Shown here piece by piece: positions 30,627 to 36,025 of a stretch of DNA of 36,025 bases. How positions within the stretch are numbered: the first letter of the stretch is position 1; each line of letters begins with the position of its first letter. This DNA is from an uncultured Alphaproteobacteria bacterium. Lineage in GTDB: Bacteria; Pseudomonadota; Alphaproteobacteria; Micavibrionales; Micavibrionaceae. Under the pieces are notes generated by a model. The model did not search any database. It worked only from the letters and a program-made list of their open reading frames with translations, and was not told where the DNA came from. The position numbers and the translations under genes were made by a program. The DNA lies in assembly GCA_937934135.1 (NCBI GenBank), contig CALHAW010000029.1, positions 1 to 36,025 on the forward strand. The letters run 5' to 3'.

Positions 30627-30870
30627 CGGGTTCCCTATCTGTTAAATCGCCCTTTATTTGGCACACTACTTTTGCCGCGGCTTGGCGGGCGGTGTTGCCA
30701 TATTGGGTTGTGCCTTGAAATTGGCCCTTTATTTTTTCACTCCATGCCATGGAATATCGTTGCGCCGGATCCGGGTTGTCTGTCTTTTGCAACGTCCAAT
30801 TGCCCGTGATTGGCAATGTGTCCAATAACGTTTCCAATGGTAATGATATTGTTTCAATTTCTACATCCAT
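30619..30870 (-). CDS. Hypothetical protein
   Basis: An 83-residue acidic protein (MDVEIETISLPLETLLDTLPITGNWTLQKTDNPDPAQRYSMAWSEKIKGQFQGTTQYGNTARQAAAKVVC...). YGNTARQAAAKVV suggests a short helix often seen in phage proteins that act on 'tabulated' input data columns such as 'TAxEAv'. No function is assigned. It overlaps the genes on both sides. Confidence 0.68.
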   Translation of the reverse strand: MDVEIETISLPLETLLDTLPITGNWTLQKTDNPDPAQRYSMAWSEKIKGQFQGTTQYGNTARQAAAKVVCQIKGDLTDREPDD

Positions 30871-30977
30871 ATGATGATCCCCGCGGTTATGATTAAGATT
30901 ATCACCACGATAAACACAATGATGCCATAAAGATATGGCGGTTCTATCGGACTTGCCAATTCATCGTGTTCATTCAT
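30861..30977 (-). CDS. Tiny single-span membrane protein
   Basis: A 38-residue protein: MNEHDELASPIEPPYLYG then a membrane span GIIVFIVVIILIITAGIIIW. Its start overlaps the stop of the Imm-like gene and its stop overlaps the next start, so it is tightly embedded in the operon. Its size and topology suit a small membrane effector; no family is recognised. Confidence 0.65.
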   Translation of the reverse strand: MNEHDELASPIEPPYLYGIIVFIVVIILIITAGIIIWM

Positions 30978-31158
30978 GATCTTTTATATTCCCCGTGGTG
31001 GACCATATCAGGCACCACAACCATCCAAGGCCAGTCCAGCCAAATAACAAGCACACCAAAAATATGGGTGTTGAATTGCGGTGCCCGCGTTTCGCAGCAA
31101 TGATTACGGGCAAAAAATACCCAATCACTACCAGCGCAAGAATTACATATTCATTCAT
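30970..31158 (-). CDS. Imm-like superinfection immunity protein
   Basis: A 62-residue protein with two membrane spans. The core, YFLPVIIAAKRGHRNSTPIFLVCLLFGWTGLGWLWCLIWS, matches the T4 Imm superinfection immunity family (PF14373), with the hallmark RGHRN and FGWTGxGW. Family members block DNA entry of related phages at the inner membrane. The start at 31158 follows AAGGGAAAG; a TTG at 31179 is unlikely. The tiny membrane gene after it may be a partner. Confidence 0.85.
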   Translation of the reverse strand: MNEYVILALVVIGYFLPVIIAAKRGHRNSTPIFLVCLLFGWTGLGWLWCLIWSTTGNIKDHE

Positions 31159-31159
31159 T

Positions 31160-31369
31160 TTAAACTTTCCCTTCATCAATCCAGCGTTTTAATTCTGCCC
31201 GCCGTTGTTGCGCATTATAGCGTTCACATTTCAATCCATCGGCATTTACTGCCTTATATTTTAAATCATGGTCGATGCGTGATAATTGATCATCTAGCGC
31301 GGCAATTTCCTTCATAACATCGTCTAATGTTGTTCCCGGCGGCGGCATATCATCAAATAAATTTTCCAT
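31160..31369 (-). CDS. Hypothetical coiled-coil protein
   Basis: A 69-residue protein: MENLFDDMPPPGTTLDDVMKEIAALDDQLSRIDHDLKYKAVNADGLKCERYNAQQRRAELKRWIDEGKV. Most of it is one long amphipathic helix with heptad-like leucines. The function is unknown. It lies between the peptidase-like gene and the Imm-like gene. Confidence 0.7.
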   Translation of the reverse strand: MENLFDDMPPPGTTLDDVMKEIAALDDQLSRIDHDLKYKAVNADGLKCERYNAQQRRAELKRWIDEGKV

Positions 31370-31372
31370 GAT

Positions 31373-31753
31373 TTATGCCTTTTGAATTATATATAATTCT
31401 GTAACGGCGCGGCGATCACGTTTGCGCGGGGCCGTATCAACAATTGTTTTTCCTTCGGCATCTGCCAATAAAACGTGCCCTTTAATTCCAATTAAAAAAC
31501 CAATGGTGTTTTCATCTGCGATTTGTGCCATTTTTGTACGGGCTTTACCAATTGATTTTGATTTACCTAATTTGCTTAATCGGCTTCGTGTTGTGTATTT
31601 GGTGCGGGCGGCACGCACAATATCATCCATCGTATGTAAATAATTTACATTGTTTGCAACGCCTAGTGCGGTTGCAACGGCTAATCCACAAATGTTTTTA
31701 TTGGCGTTGGCGGTGTTATTGCTTGTGCTTCTATATTTTGCGCGATTTGTCAT
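31373..31753 (-). CDS. Possible papain-like cysteine peptidase
   Basis: A 126-residue protein. NICGLAVATALG (about 20-31) places a cysteine at the start of a helix, and KGHVLLADAEGKTIVDTAPRK (about 91-111) places a histidine at a strand start, followed by an Asp. This Cys-helix, His-strand, Asp order is the layout of small papain-fold phage peptidases. The middle is basic. The start follows GGGTAAGGA by 7 nt. The assignment is from pattern only. Confidence 0.5.
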   Translation of the reverse strand: MTNRAKYRSTSNNTANANKNICGLAVATALGVANNVNYLHTMDDIVRAARTKYTTRSRLSKLGKSKSIGKARTKMAQIADENTIGFLIGIKGHVLLADAEGKTIVDTAPRKRDRRAVTELYIIQKA

Positions 31754-31773
31754 TTTTTGTTCCTTACCCTTAC

Positions 31774-32013
31774 TTAAAAGTTAATATTTACAAAATATTC
31801 TGCCGAATGCTTTGCTTCTGAAAGCCTTTTAAATCCATCTTCAATATTATCGGCTTTACCCAAATGATCTGAATACCATTGTGCAACTGAATATGTTTTA
31901 TCATTGGCAAACTTGGTAATTACTGCCTTGCGCCCTTCGTGATCCCCTGTGACGGTAATTTGATAACTATTATCAATGCTTGATATTGAATGTTTTTTTG
32001 AAAAATTTGTCAT
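31774..32013 (-). CDS. Hypothetical protein, first gene of the P2 operon
   Basis: A 79-residue protein (MTNFSKKHSISSIDNSYQITVTGDHEGRKAVITKFANDKTYSVAQWYSDHLG...). The start at 32013 follows GGGTAAGGC by 7 nt. It shares the opening MTN with the next gene but no other similarity. It is about 35 bp from the -10 box of P2. No family is recognised. Confidence 0.72.
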   Translation of the reverse strand: MTNFSKKHSISSIDNSYQITVTGDHEGRKAVITKFANDKTYSVAQWYSDHLGKADNIEDGFKRLSEAKHSAEYFVNINF

Positions 32014-32047
32014 TTGATTTGCCTTACCCGTTTTGTTTATATCTATT

Positions 32048-32099
32048 TTTATACGCACATATTGCGTGTTTGTCCAGCGTTATAATGCAAATAATGCAC
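32048..32099 (-). promoter_or_regulatory. Promoter P2 with two palindromic operators
   Basis: On the minus strand: TGGACA (32071-32076), a 17-nt spacer and TATAAA (32048-32053). The operator ACGCAATATGTGCGT (32053-32067) fills the spacer and a second site, GTGCATTATTTGCAT (32085-32099), lies upstream. It is nearly the same sequence as P1 over 50 bp. A CGCTGG motif overlaps its -35 box. Confidence 0.8.
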
Positions 32100-32129
32100 C
32101 TTTTTATGAAATAATTTAATCCGGCGCAT

Positions 32130-32158
32130 AAAAAAACCCCGCCGGGGAATGGCGGGGC
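32130..32158 (-). terminator. Strong terminator ending the first early operon
   Basis: On the minus strand, CCCCGCC-ATTCCCC-GGCGGGG is followed by seven T. It lies 50 bp past the stop of the 49-residue gene and just upstream of P2, cleanly separating the two early operons. Confidence 0.92.
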
Positions 32159-32207
32159 GTTAGTTAACAGGGAATATGCACTATCTCATGCATTTATTAA
32201 CATATGG

Positions 32208-32357
32208 TTAATTGGGTTTTGGCTTTTTTGCCGTGGGCACCTCTATGCCGTTAATATAAAGGCGATCCGCATACATTGGCGGTTTTTTAACAATAATTGG
32301 CAACCCAGCGGGAATCACGAAATGTGGTTTTTTGCGTTTAAATGGGTGCGCGGGCAT
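32208..32357 (-). CDS. Small basic hypothetical protein
   Basis: A 49-residue protein: MPAHPFKRKKPHFVIPAGLPIIVKKPPMYADRLYINGIEVPTAKKPKPN. It is rich in proline and lysine. It is the last gene before the terminator and contains a CGCTGG motif. The ribosome binding site is weak (GGTGA). Confidence 0.55.
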   Translation of the reverse strand: MPAHPFKRKKPHFVIPAGLPIIVKKPPMYADRLYINGIEVPTAKKPKPN

Positions 32358-32361
32358 TATG

Positions 32362-32682
32362 TCACCATAAATCCACTAATTGATGTTCTTTAATATCTGA
32401 CTCTACGCCTTGTTCCTTACAAATGCGTAAATGATTGGCCCATGCGGTTGCGGCTTGTTTTTTGCGTATCTTGCGCAATTTTGCACCTGTATATTTGCCT
32501 TGGTTAATATACGTTCCTCCGGATGTTGGAAAATTCCCCTTGCGTTTTTTAACTTTCTTGCGGGTTTCAATGCGAGTTTCCTGCACTGTGGCTTTTGGTT
32601 GTGATTGTAATGGTGCCGGGTTCATCCCCATCATAGCAACGGATGCCAGCGCAAGCCCTAGCCCTTTATTCATTGATTTCAT
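32362..32682 (-). CDS. Hypothetical protein with possible signal peptide
   Basis: A 106-residue protein. The N terminus MKSMNKGLGLALASVAMMGMNPAPLQSQ looks like a signal peptide with possible cleavage after about residue 25. The rest is strongly basic (IETRKKVKKRKGNFPTSGG, KLRKIRKKQAATAWANHLRI). It starts within the end of the DUF3310 gene. No family is recognised. Confidence 0.65.
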   Translation of the reverse strand: MKSMNKGLGLALASVAMMGMNPAPLQSQPKATVQETRIETRKKVKKRKGNFPTSGGTYINQGKYTGAKLRKIRKKQAATAWANHLRICKEQGVESDIKEHQLVDLW

Positions 32683-33004
32683 TTTCTAATCTTTCTATTT
32701 CGTTGTTTAAGTAAAATTGGGCTTTTTTCAAATCTTCAATTTGATTGGCTTTGTGATCTGCCCGCCAAATATATTTCATTACGTTTCCGATGTTAAATGT
32801 CATATGCCGGGCAATGGTGATGCACTCAACGCCGGATGGATGGTTGTTGTAATGCTTTGGGTGGTTAACCGCATCGTTATCCGGCACCACCGCGGCGGAT
32901 TCATCAAAAGGCACCGGGCCGCGTTCCCCGCCAGATGGAATATGCCCGCCTTGTGCGTATGGCTTTAATATTCCGCGGGTTTTCTTGTAATCATCACCGG
33001 GCAT
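32666..33004 (-). CDS. DUF3310 family protein
   Basis: A 112-residue protein with the DUF3310 signature in its C-terminal half: DAVNHPKHYNNHPSGVECITIARHMTFNIGNVMKYIWRADHKANQIEDLKKAQFYLNNEI. This family occurs widely in phages and has been called nucleotide-kinase-like; the reaction is not established. The ATG at 33004 overlaps the preceding stop (TGATG). Confidence 0.88.
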   Translation of the reverse strand: MPGDDYKKTRGILKPYAQGGHIPSGGERGPVPFDESAAVVPDNDAVNHPKHYNNHPSGVECITIARHMTFNIGNVMKYIWRADHKANQIEDLKKAQFYLNNEIERLENEINE

Positions 33005-33387
33005 CAATGCATTCCAATGGCTGTTTTGTATAAATCCAACATTTCATCCGCTTCATTGCGCTTTTCTGCGTCCATCTTTTCCAGCGCGATCAATTTGCGA
33101 ATGGTTTTGGTGCATAGTCCAATGCCCTTGGCTTCGGCGTAAACCTCTTTTATATCAACGCCCAAGGCTTGTTTTTCTTCTTCAAGGCGTTGTATGCGGT
33201 CCATAACGGATCGAATGCGCTTGCCGCCAACACCACCAACATCACGGCATTCACCTTTAATTGCGGCCTTAGTAACGGATGTGTGTGGCGCATCCTTCAT
33301 TTCATCGGCTGTTATATCAACCACATTGTTTTTACTGTTATCGCCCATGCCGCGCACCTCTCTAATTGAATGAATGTTGATTGTCAT
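33004..33387 (-). CDS. GapR-like (DUF2312) DNA-binding protein
   Basis: A 127-residue protein whose second half fits DUF2312/GapR: IRSVMDRIQRLEEEKQALGVDIKEVYAEAKGIGLCTKTIRKLIALEKMDAEKRNEADEMLDLYKTAIGM. Host GapR binds overtwisted, AT-rich DNA ahead of the replication fork in alphaproteobacteria, so this is a host clue and a possible replication or transcription factor. A start at 33348 (MGDNSKNN) with AGAGG upstream is equally plausible. Confidence 0.85.
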   Translation of the reverse strand: MTINIHSIREVRGMGDNSKNNVVDITADEMKDAPHTSVTKAAIKGECRDVGGVGGKRIRSVMDRIQRLEEEKQALGVDIKEVYAEAKGIGLCTKTIRKLIALEKMDAEKRNEADEMLDLYKTAIGMH

Positions 33388-33402
33388 TTTACCCCCAGCG
33401 CG

Positions 33403-33903
33403 TCAATTTTCCAATGCTTTTGTGATTATATCCATCAATGGTTGGTGTTCCGCGCCATATCCGGTGATTGCCAATTGTTGTTTGGCATCCTGCAATGCCT
33501 TTTGATATTTCAATTCATTGGTGCCGCGTTGTGGCTTGGCATGCACATATTCGGGTTCTATCATCCCTTGTGCCGCAAAATGCATGCGGTGTGCCGCCAA
33601 AACATAAACATGGGCTTCTTTCCCGCTATCGGTTTTGCGTTTCAATGATGTTTTGATCACCTTTTTTTGTTTCCACAATTTGGATAAATTTGCATTGGCG
33701 GATCCGTTGTGAAAATTGGGGTGTTTTTCGTTTATCACCTTGCGGCATTCTTCGGCGGTGCCGCCCGCGGTGCCCCAGCGTTCCAAAATGTCTATAAACA
33801 TTTCATCATATTTTTTGGCTTGCCCGGATGCGTCCAGCGCGGCGGCGGATGCCCTTGATGTTGTTGAATGTTTAACGAATCCCGTTGAATGTGGATATGT
33901 CAT
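33403..33903 (-). CDS. Winged-helix protein, possible replication or regulatory factor
   Basis: A 166-residue protein. Residues 15-85 look like a winged helix: SRASAAALDASGQAKKYDEMFIDILERWGTAGGTAEECRKVINEKHPNFHNGSANANLSKLWKQKKVIKTSLKRKTDSGKEAHVYVL, where the S-N-LSKLWKQKKVI helix and the hairpin after it would contact DNA. The C terminus is a long helix. The start follows GGGTAAGGAG. Since no other initiator is visible, it is the best candidate to work at the DnaA-box region; this is inference. Confidence 0.65.
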   Translation of the reverse strand: MTYPHSTGFVKHSTTSRASAAALDASGQAKKYDEMFIDILERWGTAGGTAEECRKVINEKHPNFHNGSANANLSKLWKQKKVIKTSLKRKTDSGKEAHVYVLAAHRMHFAAQGMIEPEYVHAKPQRGTNELKYQKALQDAKQQLAITGYGAEHQPLMDIITKALEN

Positions 33904-33934
33904 GTGTTTTGCTCCTTACCCTATGCAAATAATT

Positions 33935-34132
33935 TTATTTCAATGTTTTCAATATGTTTACCGCCAAATGTTGCGTGAAATTTTGCAACCCTTTTTGTGT
34001 ATCGGTGGCGTTTTTAAACTCTTTTGATTCCGTTCCCATGATGCCCGGTTCAAATGATAAATTAATATCAACATCGGTTGTTGCACCCTCTTCGGCTTCA
34101 ATCGTTATGATTAATTGTTGTTTATGTTTCAT
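33935..34132 (-). CDS. Hypothetical protein
   Basis: A 65-residue protein: MKHKQQLIITIEAEEGATTDVDINLSFEPGIMGTESKEFKNATDTQKGLQNFTQHLAVNILKTLK. A beta hairpin start and helical end are likely. The start follows GGGTAAGGA by 6 nt. Function unknown. Confidence 0.72.
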   Translation of the reverse strand: MKHKQQLIITIEAEEGATTDVDINLSFEPGIMGTESKEFKNATDTQKGLQNFTQHLAVNILKTLK

Positions 34133-34165
34133 GGATTTTCCTTACCCTTTTCAAATGTTTTGGCG

Positions 34166-34570
34166 TTATTGCCGTTTTGGGAATTTAACCACTTTCCCAT
34201 GTGGTTTGGCCTTGTGCTTTACGTTCACATCGTATCGGCCTAATTCATTTTCCATCACAAATGTTAATTCATCGGTTTTGTGGTGATCCCTTATGTTGTC
34301 GCAATGCACTTGTAAACATTGCAATGTTTGTAAAATGCTTGTGCGGGCGTATTCGCGCACCAATTTATCATTATCCTTACGATTAAAAAATGCATCCGAT
34401 ACGTCCGGGATCATAAAGCCAATATAACATCCCAGCGGCAATGAAATTAAATGCACCCATTGCCCAATATAGGGTTCCAACAAATCGTTGATTTGCCAAT
34501 ATGCCAACACCCAAACGCCAAGCAATGCCAATCCCAGCGCAATGCGCTTTAATCTATCATTTTTCGCCAT
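34166..34570 (-). CDS. Two-span membrane protein
   Basis: A 134-residue protein. Two membrane spans (about 9-27, RIALGLALLGVWVLAYW; 38-55, VHLISLPLGCYIGFMIP) are followed by a long soluble, histidine-containing part (ILQTLQCLQVHCDNIRDHHKT) and a basic end (HGKVVKFPKRQ). It overlaps the membrane protein gene upstream by 22 bp. No family is recognised. Confidence 0.72.
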   Translation of the reverse strand: MAKNDRLKRIALGLALLGVWVLAYWQINDLLEPYIGQWVHLISLPLGCYIGFMIPDVSDAFFNRKDNDKLVREYARTSILQTLQCLQVHCDNIRDHHKTDELTFVMENELGRYDVNVKHKAKPHGKVVKFPKRQ

Positions 34571-34797
34571 AACCGGGTTCCCTCGCTATCTTTATCAAAC
34601 ATCAATCCCACGGTTAACACCAGCGCAACCGCGGCCCATAATCTAAACCAAAACAAATCCGGCAACGCAAATTCCCACATCACAAATTGGGCAATACCAA
34701 TGCCAACGGCGGCTATGATCCCGGTGATAATAGCAATGCATAAATACGCAAACACCAGCGCGGCAATAAATTTTAATATTTTGTAAATGGCTTTCAT
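34549..34797 (-). CDS. Two-span membrane protein
   Basis: An 82-residue protein with two spans (ILKFIAALVFAYLCIAIITGIIAAVGIGIAQFVM and FWFRLWAAVALVLTVGLMF) and a charged end. It is paired with the membrane protein at 34166, overlapping its start. Function unknown. Confidence 0.7.
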   Translation of the reverse strand: MKAIYKILKFIAALVFAYLCIAIITGIIAAVGIGIAQFVMWEFALPDLFWFRLWAAVALVLTVGLMFDKDSEGTRLWRKMID

Positions 34798-34799
34798 AT

Positions 34800-35072
34800 C
34801 TATCCCTTCAATGATATTGCAAAAACTTCAACCGGATCCGGGCCAAAATGCGGATGCGTCCGGGTTTCTATTGTGTAGCCCATATATTTAATGATTTTGA
34901 TTTTACTATCATCCCCGCGTTTTGGATAGCCCGATTTATAATGGATCTTATCATAAGATTTACCAACAAGGCGTTTACGCCAATATGGGTTGTTCAAACG
35001 ATATTCAAAATCTTTATCACCAGCGCAATGCGCATCAAAATATTCGGCTTTTACGTTTAAATGTAAATCCAT
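34800..35072 (-). CDS. ASCH-like domain protein
   Basis: A 90-residue protein with a clear pattern: MDLHLNVKAEYFDAHCAGDKDFEYRLNNPYWRKRLVGKSYDKIHYKSGYPKRGDDSKIKIIKYMGY, ending THPHFGPDPVEVFAISL. This layout fits the ASCH/PUA-like family of small RNA- or nucleotide-binding proteins found in phages. I chose the ATG at 35072, with AGGGG 6 nt upstream; a TTG at 35078 overlaps the preceding stop. Confidence 0.78.
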   Translation of the reverse strand: MDLHLNVKAEYFDAHCAGDKDFEYRLNNPYWRKRLVGKSYDKIHYKSGYPKRGDDSKIKIIKYMGYTIETRTHPHFGPDPVEVFAISLKG

Positions 35073-35074
35073 AG

Positions 35075-35635
35075 TCAACCCCTATATTCCGTGCGGTGCT
35101 TGCCCGGTCTCCATGATAATATTGGCTTTTCTTTCAATATTAATTCGTTTAATTCTTCGGCTTTCGCGGCAATATCCGGCGCAACATCTGAAACATATTG
35201 ATCTTCTGGTAATTCATCAGCGTACATATCATCAATTTCAAAACATCGCATGTAGTTTGGTTCACACACCACCAATTCCAGCGCGGCAAAATCAATCTCA
35301 TTATCACGCGCATAATCTTCTATATCTTCTTCACTAAAAAAATATATATCGGATTGAAAAATGCACACGGGTTCCCCGTTATATTCTTGAAACGGCATTG
35401 CACCATAACGTTCTTTTGCTTTTTTGTTGCGGCACGCGGTGCAAATTGTGTAGTGCTTTTCATGCTCATTACCACATTCACATATTTTATGTGTGCAACC
35501 ACCCCAGCGTGCATGATGTTCCGCAAACTTTGGATCATCTTTGTTTGGCCAAAAATGCCCGTCCGCACTTAGCCATCCATCCATTGTCTTTGGTTTTGCG
35601 GCTTCTTTTGAATTGTATAAAATTTTATTTTGCAT
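35075..35635 (-). CDS. Zinc-containing hypothetical protein
   Basis: A 186-residue acidic protein. The first half has MDGWLSADGHFWPNKDDPKFAEHHARWGGCTHKICECGNEHEKHYTICTACRNKKAKERY, with paired cysteines (CTHKICECG, CTACR) that would bind zinc. The second half (YFFSEEDIEDYARDNEIDFAALELVVCEPNYMRCFEIDDMYADELPEDQ) and the closing LSWRPGKHR match a family common in phages of proteobacteria, of unknown function. Confidence 0.78.
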   Translation of the reverse strand: MQNKILYNSKEAAKPKTMDGWLSADGHFWPNKDDPKFAEHHARWGGCTHKICECGNEHEKHYTICTACRNKKAKERYGAMPFQEYNGEPVCIFQSDIYFFSEEDIEDYARDNEIDFAALELVVCEPNYMRCFEIDDMYADELPEDQYVSDVAPDIAAKAEELNELILKEKPILSWRPGKHRTEYRG

Positions 35636-35894
35636 GGTTTTTAATCCTCAATCCAGCGTTATGCGTTTCAACAAATTGTTTGGCCCAATGCGCGGCAATA
35701 TACTTTATGCGTTCATATTCTGCGCGGGTATCGGCTTTGGTAAATAATTTGCAAACATCAAATAATTCGCGCCCGCCGCCTTCACAACGGATTGCAACAA
35801 TGTGTTGCCCATATTTTGAATATGAATACTCGTATAATTCACCAGCGCGTTCATGCGCATTTGTTTCGTGCGGTTCTTCTTTTACCATGATCAT
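35625..35894 (-). CDS. Hypothetical protein spanning the circle junction
   Basis: An 89-residue protein (MIMVKEEPHETNAHERAGELYEYSYSKYGQHIVAIRCEGGGRELFDVCKLFTKADTRAEYERIKYIAAHWAKQFVETH...). The start at 35894 overlaps the stop of the gene at 7-201 once the ends are joined; 35888 is an alternative. It is soluble and mixed alpha/beta. No family is recognised. Confidence 0.72.
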   Translation of the reverse strand: MIMVKEEPHETNAHERAGELYEYSYSKYGQHIVAIRCEGGGRELFDVCKLFTKADTRAEYERIKYIAAHWAKQFVETHNAGLRIKNHAK

Positions 35895-36025
35895 GCCCCC
35901 CGCTTTGGGTTGCAATAATAGCCTTGTGCGCATAAACGTTCGGCACGCCATTGTTGTTCTTTTTCGTATTGATCCAGCGCAAACGGCAAACCAAACACGA
36001 TCATTAAAAACATAATCACCAGCGC
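35885..36025. repeat. Right copy of 141-bp terminal direct repeat
   Basis: Identical to 1-141; see that entry. Features in this stretch, including the truncated second copy of the gene at 7-201, should be counted once. Confidence 0.95.

Larger units (their letters stand above)
90..35847 (-). repeat. Dispersed, one-strand hexamer CGCTGG (about 72 copies)
   Basis: A manual scan found about 72 copies of CCAGCG on the given strand of the circular genome (CGCTGG on the minus strand). Examples are 90, 135, 838, 970, 1209, 1393, 1643, 2010, 2252, 2591, 2998, 3065, 3226, 3557, 5536, 9009, 12203, 14861, 14924, 14956, 33834, 34755 and 35842. I saw no copy in the other orientation. A hexamer is expected about 9 times per strand by chance. 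The base after CCAGCG is almost never A, and the base before is rarely G. Copies are dense in 0-5.5, 8.8-16.7 and 31-36 kb and nearly absent between. Confidence 0.85.

Noticed and set aside
90-35847. Dispersed CCAGCG copies as a CRISPR array or interspersed repeat family
   Set aside because: The spacing is irregular, the unit is only six bases, and flanks do not repeat.
338-36025. Lysogeny module
   Set aside because: No integrase, excisionase or partition gene is recognisable; one small XRE-like regulator alone does not show lysogeny.

Overview
The window is a complete tailed-phage genome from an assembly. Bases 1-141 are repeated exactly at 35885-36025, so the contig closes into a circle of 35,884 bp. 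It has an HK97-type head and a long-tailed (siphovirus) morphogenesis module: a P27-like small terminase, HK97-type large terminase, portal, ClpP-like prohead protease, HK97-fold capsid, connector proteins, tail tube, frameshifted tail chaperones, tape measure, NlpC/P60 protein and a J-like tail tip. The likely host is an alphaproteobacterium. The evidence is a GapR/DUF2312-like protein, a tail chaperone of the gene-transfer-agent type, a DUF1833 tail protein, and a Gram-negative two-part spanin pair. No integrase, excisionase, DNA polymerase, helicase or primase was recognised.

Nearly every gene is on the minus strand, so transcription reads from high to low coordinates. From promoter P1 (about 282-333) a first early operon crosses the contig ends: 7-201, then 35.9 kb down to 32.2 kb, ending at a strong terminator (32130-32158). 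It carries small membrane proteins, an ASCH-like protein, a winged-helix candidate, a GapR-like protein and a DUF3310 protein. Promoter P2 (32048-32099) starts a second operon (32.0-27.4 kb): a possible cysteine peptidase, an Imm-like superinfection-immunity protein, zinc ribbons, a membrane protein, a Dam-type DNA methylase and an XRE regulator. Next come the HNH nuclease, terminase and head genes (27.4-20.4 kb), a fibre cassette (20.4-18.1 kb), connector and tail genes (18.1-6.6 kb), and a lysis cassette that also holds a methyltransferase (6.3-3.6 kb). A bidirectional terminator lies at 3537-3568.

A divergent region at 2.2-3.4 kb holds the only two rightward genes, a cluster of DnaA boxes that looks like a replication origin, and promoter P3. 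To its left is a tightly coupled leftward set: DUF1064 nuclease, DUF1643, a small zinc protein and an MT-A70 methyltransferase. P1, P2 and P3 share one architecture: a 15-bp palindrome, ACGCAnnnnnTGCGT, fills the 17-bp spacer at the same place relative to the -10 box. A fourth, slightly degenerate copy sits before the HNH/terminase genes. This looks like a single-regulator regulon.

The most unusual signal is the hexamer CGCTGG. By manual count it occurs about 72 times on the minus strand (as CCAGCG on the given strand), and I saw no copy in the opposite orientation. It occurs in all three codon phases, in non-coding DNA, and in unchanged orientation inside the two rightward genes. It is nearly absent from about 16.7-31.1 kb (four copies). 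A Chi-like or other polarity-reading DNA element is a reasonable hypothesis, and the depleted block may have a different ancestry.
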